A stretch of 6,348 bases of DNA from Gammaproteobacteria bacterium (GTDB lineage: Bacteria > Pseudomonadota > Gammaproteobacteria > UBA6429), in NCBI GenBank assembly GCA_003232015.1, contig QIKU01000286.1, positions 1-6,348 on the forward strand, read 5' to 3'. The stretch's first letter is position 1; each line of letters starts with the position of its first letter. This document shows positions 5,826 through 6,348 of this stretch, piece after piece. The translations under genes were made by a program, and so were the position numbers. A model generated the notes under the pieces. It did not search any database. It was not told where the DNA came from and saw only the letters and a list, made by a program, of their open reading frames with translations.

Positions 5826-6348
5826 ATGCCTAAACGGCTTATCAATAAAATAAAGCAACGCACCCAGTGTTATTTTTGCTATAAATACAATTACACGCCA
5901 AAAGAAAATAATACTTACAGGCTTTTTAGTGAAGGCAGCCAATTTTATCCTGCCATGCTCGAAGCAATAGAAAAAGCACAGTCTTATATTTACATTATCC
6001 AGTATATTTTTGAAACTGGCCTGACGTCTGAAAAATTTACCAACTCACTTATTCAAGCCAGACAACGTGGCATTGAAGTCCTCATGATCCTCGACGCTTA
6101 TGGTTCAAAACAACTCAGCGTACAGGAAACGCAGCGGCTGCAAAATGCTGGCATTCAAGTCTATTTTTTTAACCCTTTACGTAACCACCATTTAATTAAA
6201 TTCTTATACCGTGACCACCGCAAGTTACTTGTGGTTGATGGCGAGCATGCTTTTATTGGTGGTGCCGGAATCTGTGATGACTACAACTTTCCACTGGAAC
6301 ACCCGGGAAGCTGGCAGGATATTGTGCTTAAAATAACAGGGCCATTAG
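5826..6348 (+). CDS. Phospholipase D-like / cardiolipin synthase B-like protein, 3' partial
   Basis: An open frame runs from ATG at 5826 to the right edge without a stop, giving the first 174 residues. An in-frame TAA at 5808-5810 makes this ATG the first possible start; no ribosome binding site is obvious. Residues about 30-60 (YRLFSEGSQFYPAMLEAIEKAQ) and 72-92 (ending in RGIEVLMILDAYGS) match the start of the PLD/cardiolipin synthase fold. The first HKD motif is complete: His131, Lys133 and Asp138 in DHRKLLVVDGEHAFIGGAGI. Cardiolipin synthases of this class join two phosphatidyl groups at the inner membrane. No N-terminal transmembrane helices are seen, which favours the ClsB-like rather than the ClsA-like type. 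A full enzyme of about 400 residues would have a second HKD motif, outside the window. The exact substrate is unproven, and another PLD-family activity is possible. Confidence 0.85.
   Translation, partial: MPKRLINKIKQRTQCYFCYKYNYTPKENNTYRLFSEGSQFYPAMLEAIEKAQSYIYIIQYIFETGLTSEKFTNSLIQARQRGIEVLMILDAYGSKQLSVQETQRLQNAGIQVYFFNPLRNHHLIKFLYRDHRKLLVVDGEHAFIGGAGICDDYNFPLEHPGSWQDIVLKITGPL

Noticed and set aside
5818..5853. ATG at 5818 just after rnd as a start or small leader peptide
   Set aside because: It opens a frame of only 11 codons in a different frame from the PLD-like protein, with no ribosome binding site; nothing supports it as a real peptide.

Overview
The window looks like ordinary chromosome from a gammaproteobacterium, at moderate to low GC by eye. 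The evidence is the gene set: Mpl, UbiX and a stand-alone Lon N-terminal-domain protein in a row, an RNase D of the two-HRDC type, and a DedA/PAP2/LssY membrane protein, all of which read most like gammaproteobacterial versions. The genus cannot be fixed from this sequence. Coding density is high, and the longest stretch without a gene is the 218 bp between mpl and rnd.

Layout. Positions 3-1738 (+) hold a large membrane protein split over two frames: a DedA segment whose start lies left of the window, then a PAP2-like region and a C-terminal LssY domain. The reading frame changes by -1 around a run of seven T at 625-631. Facing it, with stops only 6 bp apart, a minus-strand block runs mpl (4417-3059), ubiX (3028-2402) and a Lon-substrate-binding-domain gene (2320-1745). 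mpl and ubiX are 30 bp apart. The Lon-domain gene is 81 bp beyond ubiX and has its own good sigma-70-like promoter in that gap. To the right, on the plus strand, rnd (4636-5814) is followed after 11 bp by the start of a phospholipase-D/cardiolipin-synthase-like gene that runs off the right edge.

The divergent mpl-rnd gap contains a 140-bp imperfect palindrome (4439-4578) with nested matching arms. It looks like a miniature inverted-repeat or interspersed palindromic element inserted between the two promoter regions.

Functions. Mpl recycles murein tripeptide, UbiX makes the prenylated-FMN cofactor for UbiD in ubiquinone synthesis, Rnd trims RNA 3' ends, and the PLD-like and DedA/LssY proteins point to membrane-lipid metabolism. 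These are mostly housekeeping genes. I see no defence system, CRISPR array, RNA gene or intact transposon. The items worth a second look are the broken, catalytically degenerate DedA-PAP2-LssY gene and the palindromic element.
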